Assembly: GCA_030066245.1 (NCBI GenBank)
Contig: JASJBY010000301.1
Span: forward strand, 1-6,465
DNA: 6,465 nt
Direction of reading: 5' to 3'
Source: Gammaproteobacteria bacterium
GTDB lineage: Bacteria; Pseudomonadota; Gammaproteobacteria; JAABTG01
In this document: piece by piece, positions 6,018 to 6,465 of the stretch
How the letters are laid out: the number at the start of each line of letters is the position of its first letter
Numbering within the stretch: position 1 is the stretch's first letter
Made by a program: the position numbers and the translations under genes
Notes under the pieces: generated by a model
Databases searched by the model: none
Seen by the model: the letters and a program-made list of their open reading frames with translations, nothing else
Told to the model about the DNA's origin: nothing

Positions 6018-6249
6018 GTTGCTTGTGGGTTCCGTCACAGTGGGGCTGCTTGCCCGAGCGTTTGCAGCCGCAGAGCCAGACTTTGGTTTTCTCGTTCAGG
6101 GTGAGTTTCACGGGGGTAAAGCTGGTTTCTTTGTGGGATCCGTCGCAGAAGGGTTGGTTAGCGGAGCGACCGCAGGCACACCAGTAGTAGTCGCCGGCAT
6201 CCAGCTCCAGGGCGTAGGGAAACTTCTGAGCGCAGACAGGTTCTTCCAT
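6007..6249 (-). CDS. Small protein with two CDGSH iron-sulfur motifs
   Basis: This 80-residue soluble protein carries two complete CDGSH signatures (CxCxxSxxxPxCDGxH). Residues 24-39 read CACGRSANQPFCDGSH and residues 60-75 read CGCKRSGKQPHCDGTH. Each set of three Cys and one His (C24, C26, C35, H39 and C60, C62, C71, H75) should hold one redox-active, pH-sensitive [2Fe-2S] cluster. There is no membrane anchor, unlike mammalian mitoNEET. The start is the ATG at 6249, because GGAGG lies eight bases upstream. Extension to an upstream ATG at 6297 would bury that strong site and add unconserved residues. The gene lies 99 bases before mfd on the same strand. The family is certain; the physiological role of bacterial double-CDGSH proteins (electron transfer, cluster transfer or redox sensing) is not established. 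A link with mfd is not implied by sequence. Confidence 0.9.
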   Translation of the reverse strand: MEEPVCAQKFPYALELDAGDYYWCACGRSANQPFCDGSHKETSFTPVKLTLNEKTKVWLCGCKRSGKQPHCDGTHKQLPD

Positions 6250-6257
6250 TGTCTTCT

Positions 6258-6262
6258 CCTCC
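6258..6262 (-). promoter_or_regulatory. Strong Shine-Dalgarno of the CDGSH gene
   Basis: GGAGG on the minus strand, eight bases before the ATG at 6249, is the best ribosome binding site in the window. It decides the start in favour of the 80-residue form over a 96-residue one, and suggests efficient translation. Confidence 0.7.
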
Positions 6263-6465
6263 GCAGAGCGGTTTGAGGATGTTGCAAAGACATGCATCGG
6301 CTTCCGGCTTCGGCAATCTGTGGAACGTTCCCCATCGAAGGCGCATAGCGTCCCGGACAGCTCCTGGTCTTTCCACGACAGGTCGGCGGTTTGTGTGTAC
6401 GACGCCGTGGTCAGGATTCTGTCCGCAGCCGTCTGTCAGCGTATCTCCTCGATGGAAAATTTCTT
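6263..6465. other. Leader of the CDGSH gene, no identifiable gene
   Basis: I recognise no coding region here. On the minus strand the frame entering at the edge reads KKFSIEEIR and stops at 6436. It could be the last residues of an upstream gene but is too short to call. Long open frames also exist on the plus strand (for example from the ATG at 6279 to the edge) but match nothing known and lack a usable ribosome site. The stretch contains a perfect 10-base palindrome, GGAACGTTCC (6322-6331), about 75 bases before the CDGSH start. It also holds a small hairpin, CCTGGTC (6363-6369) with GACAGG (6377-6382). No convincing promoter hexamers are seen. Confidence 0.35.

Noticed and set aside
6436..6465. 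C-terminal end of an upstream minus-strand gene (KKFSIEEIR then stop)
   Set aside because: Only nine residues are inside the window, so no identity or coding evidence can be given.

Overview
The window looks like ordinary core chromosome of a GC-rich gammaproteobacterium, plausibly a Chromatiales/Ectothiorhodospiraceae- or Pseudomonas-type lineage. This rests on protein families and gene order: an MTIP-type nucleoside phosphorylase, a CsiV (DUF2803) protein and Mfd side by side, as I recall around PA3002-PA3004 in Pseudomonas aeruginosa. No species can be named from the sequence alone. I see no transposase, phage gene, CRISPR array, tRNA or rRNA.

Left part, plus strand (1-1458). A long imperfect inverted repeat (about 4-125) sits directly in front of a two-gene purine-salvage operon. 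The first gene is a hypoxanthine-guanine phosphoribosyltransferase (hpt, 152-718). It overlaps by 4 bases (GTGA) a methylthioinosine/methylthioadenosine-family phosphorylase (715-1458). The two products form a short pathway: the phosphorylase releases hypoxanthine from S-methyl-5'-thioinosine, a polyamine by-product after deamination, and Hpt turns hypoxanthine into IMP.

Middle (1459-1590). This gap between convergent genes carries a heptanucleotide tandem array of ten units that begins inside the phosphorylase stop codon. The rest of the gap is unremarkable.

Right part, minus strand (1591-6465). In transcription order there is a small protein with two CDGSH [2Fe-2S] motifs (6249-6007), the complete transcription-repair coupling factor Mfd (5907-2437), and a secreted CsiV-family peptidoglycan-associated protein (2313-1591, most likely from a TTG start). 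Spacings of 99 and 123 bases mean these may be one transcript or separate ones. The CDGSH-mfd gap is preceded by a stem-loop that overlaps the CDGSH stop codon. The last about 216 bases (6250-6465) hold the leader of the CDGSH gene and no gene I can identify.

I did not find a clearly new system. The observations most worth a second look are the long hairpin in front of hpt, the heptamer array, and the double-CDGSH gene upstream of mfd.
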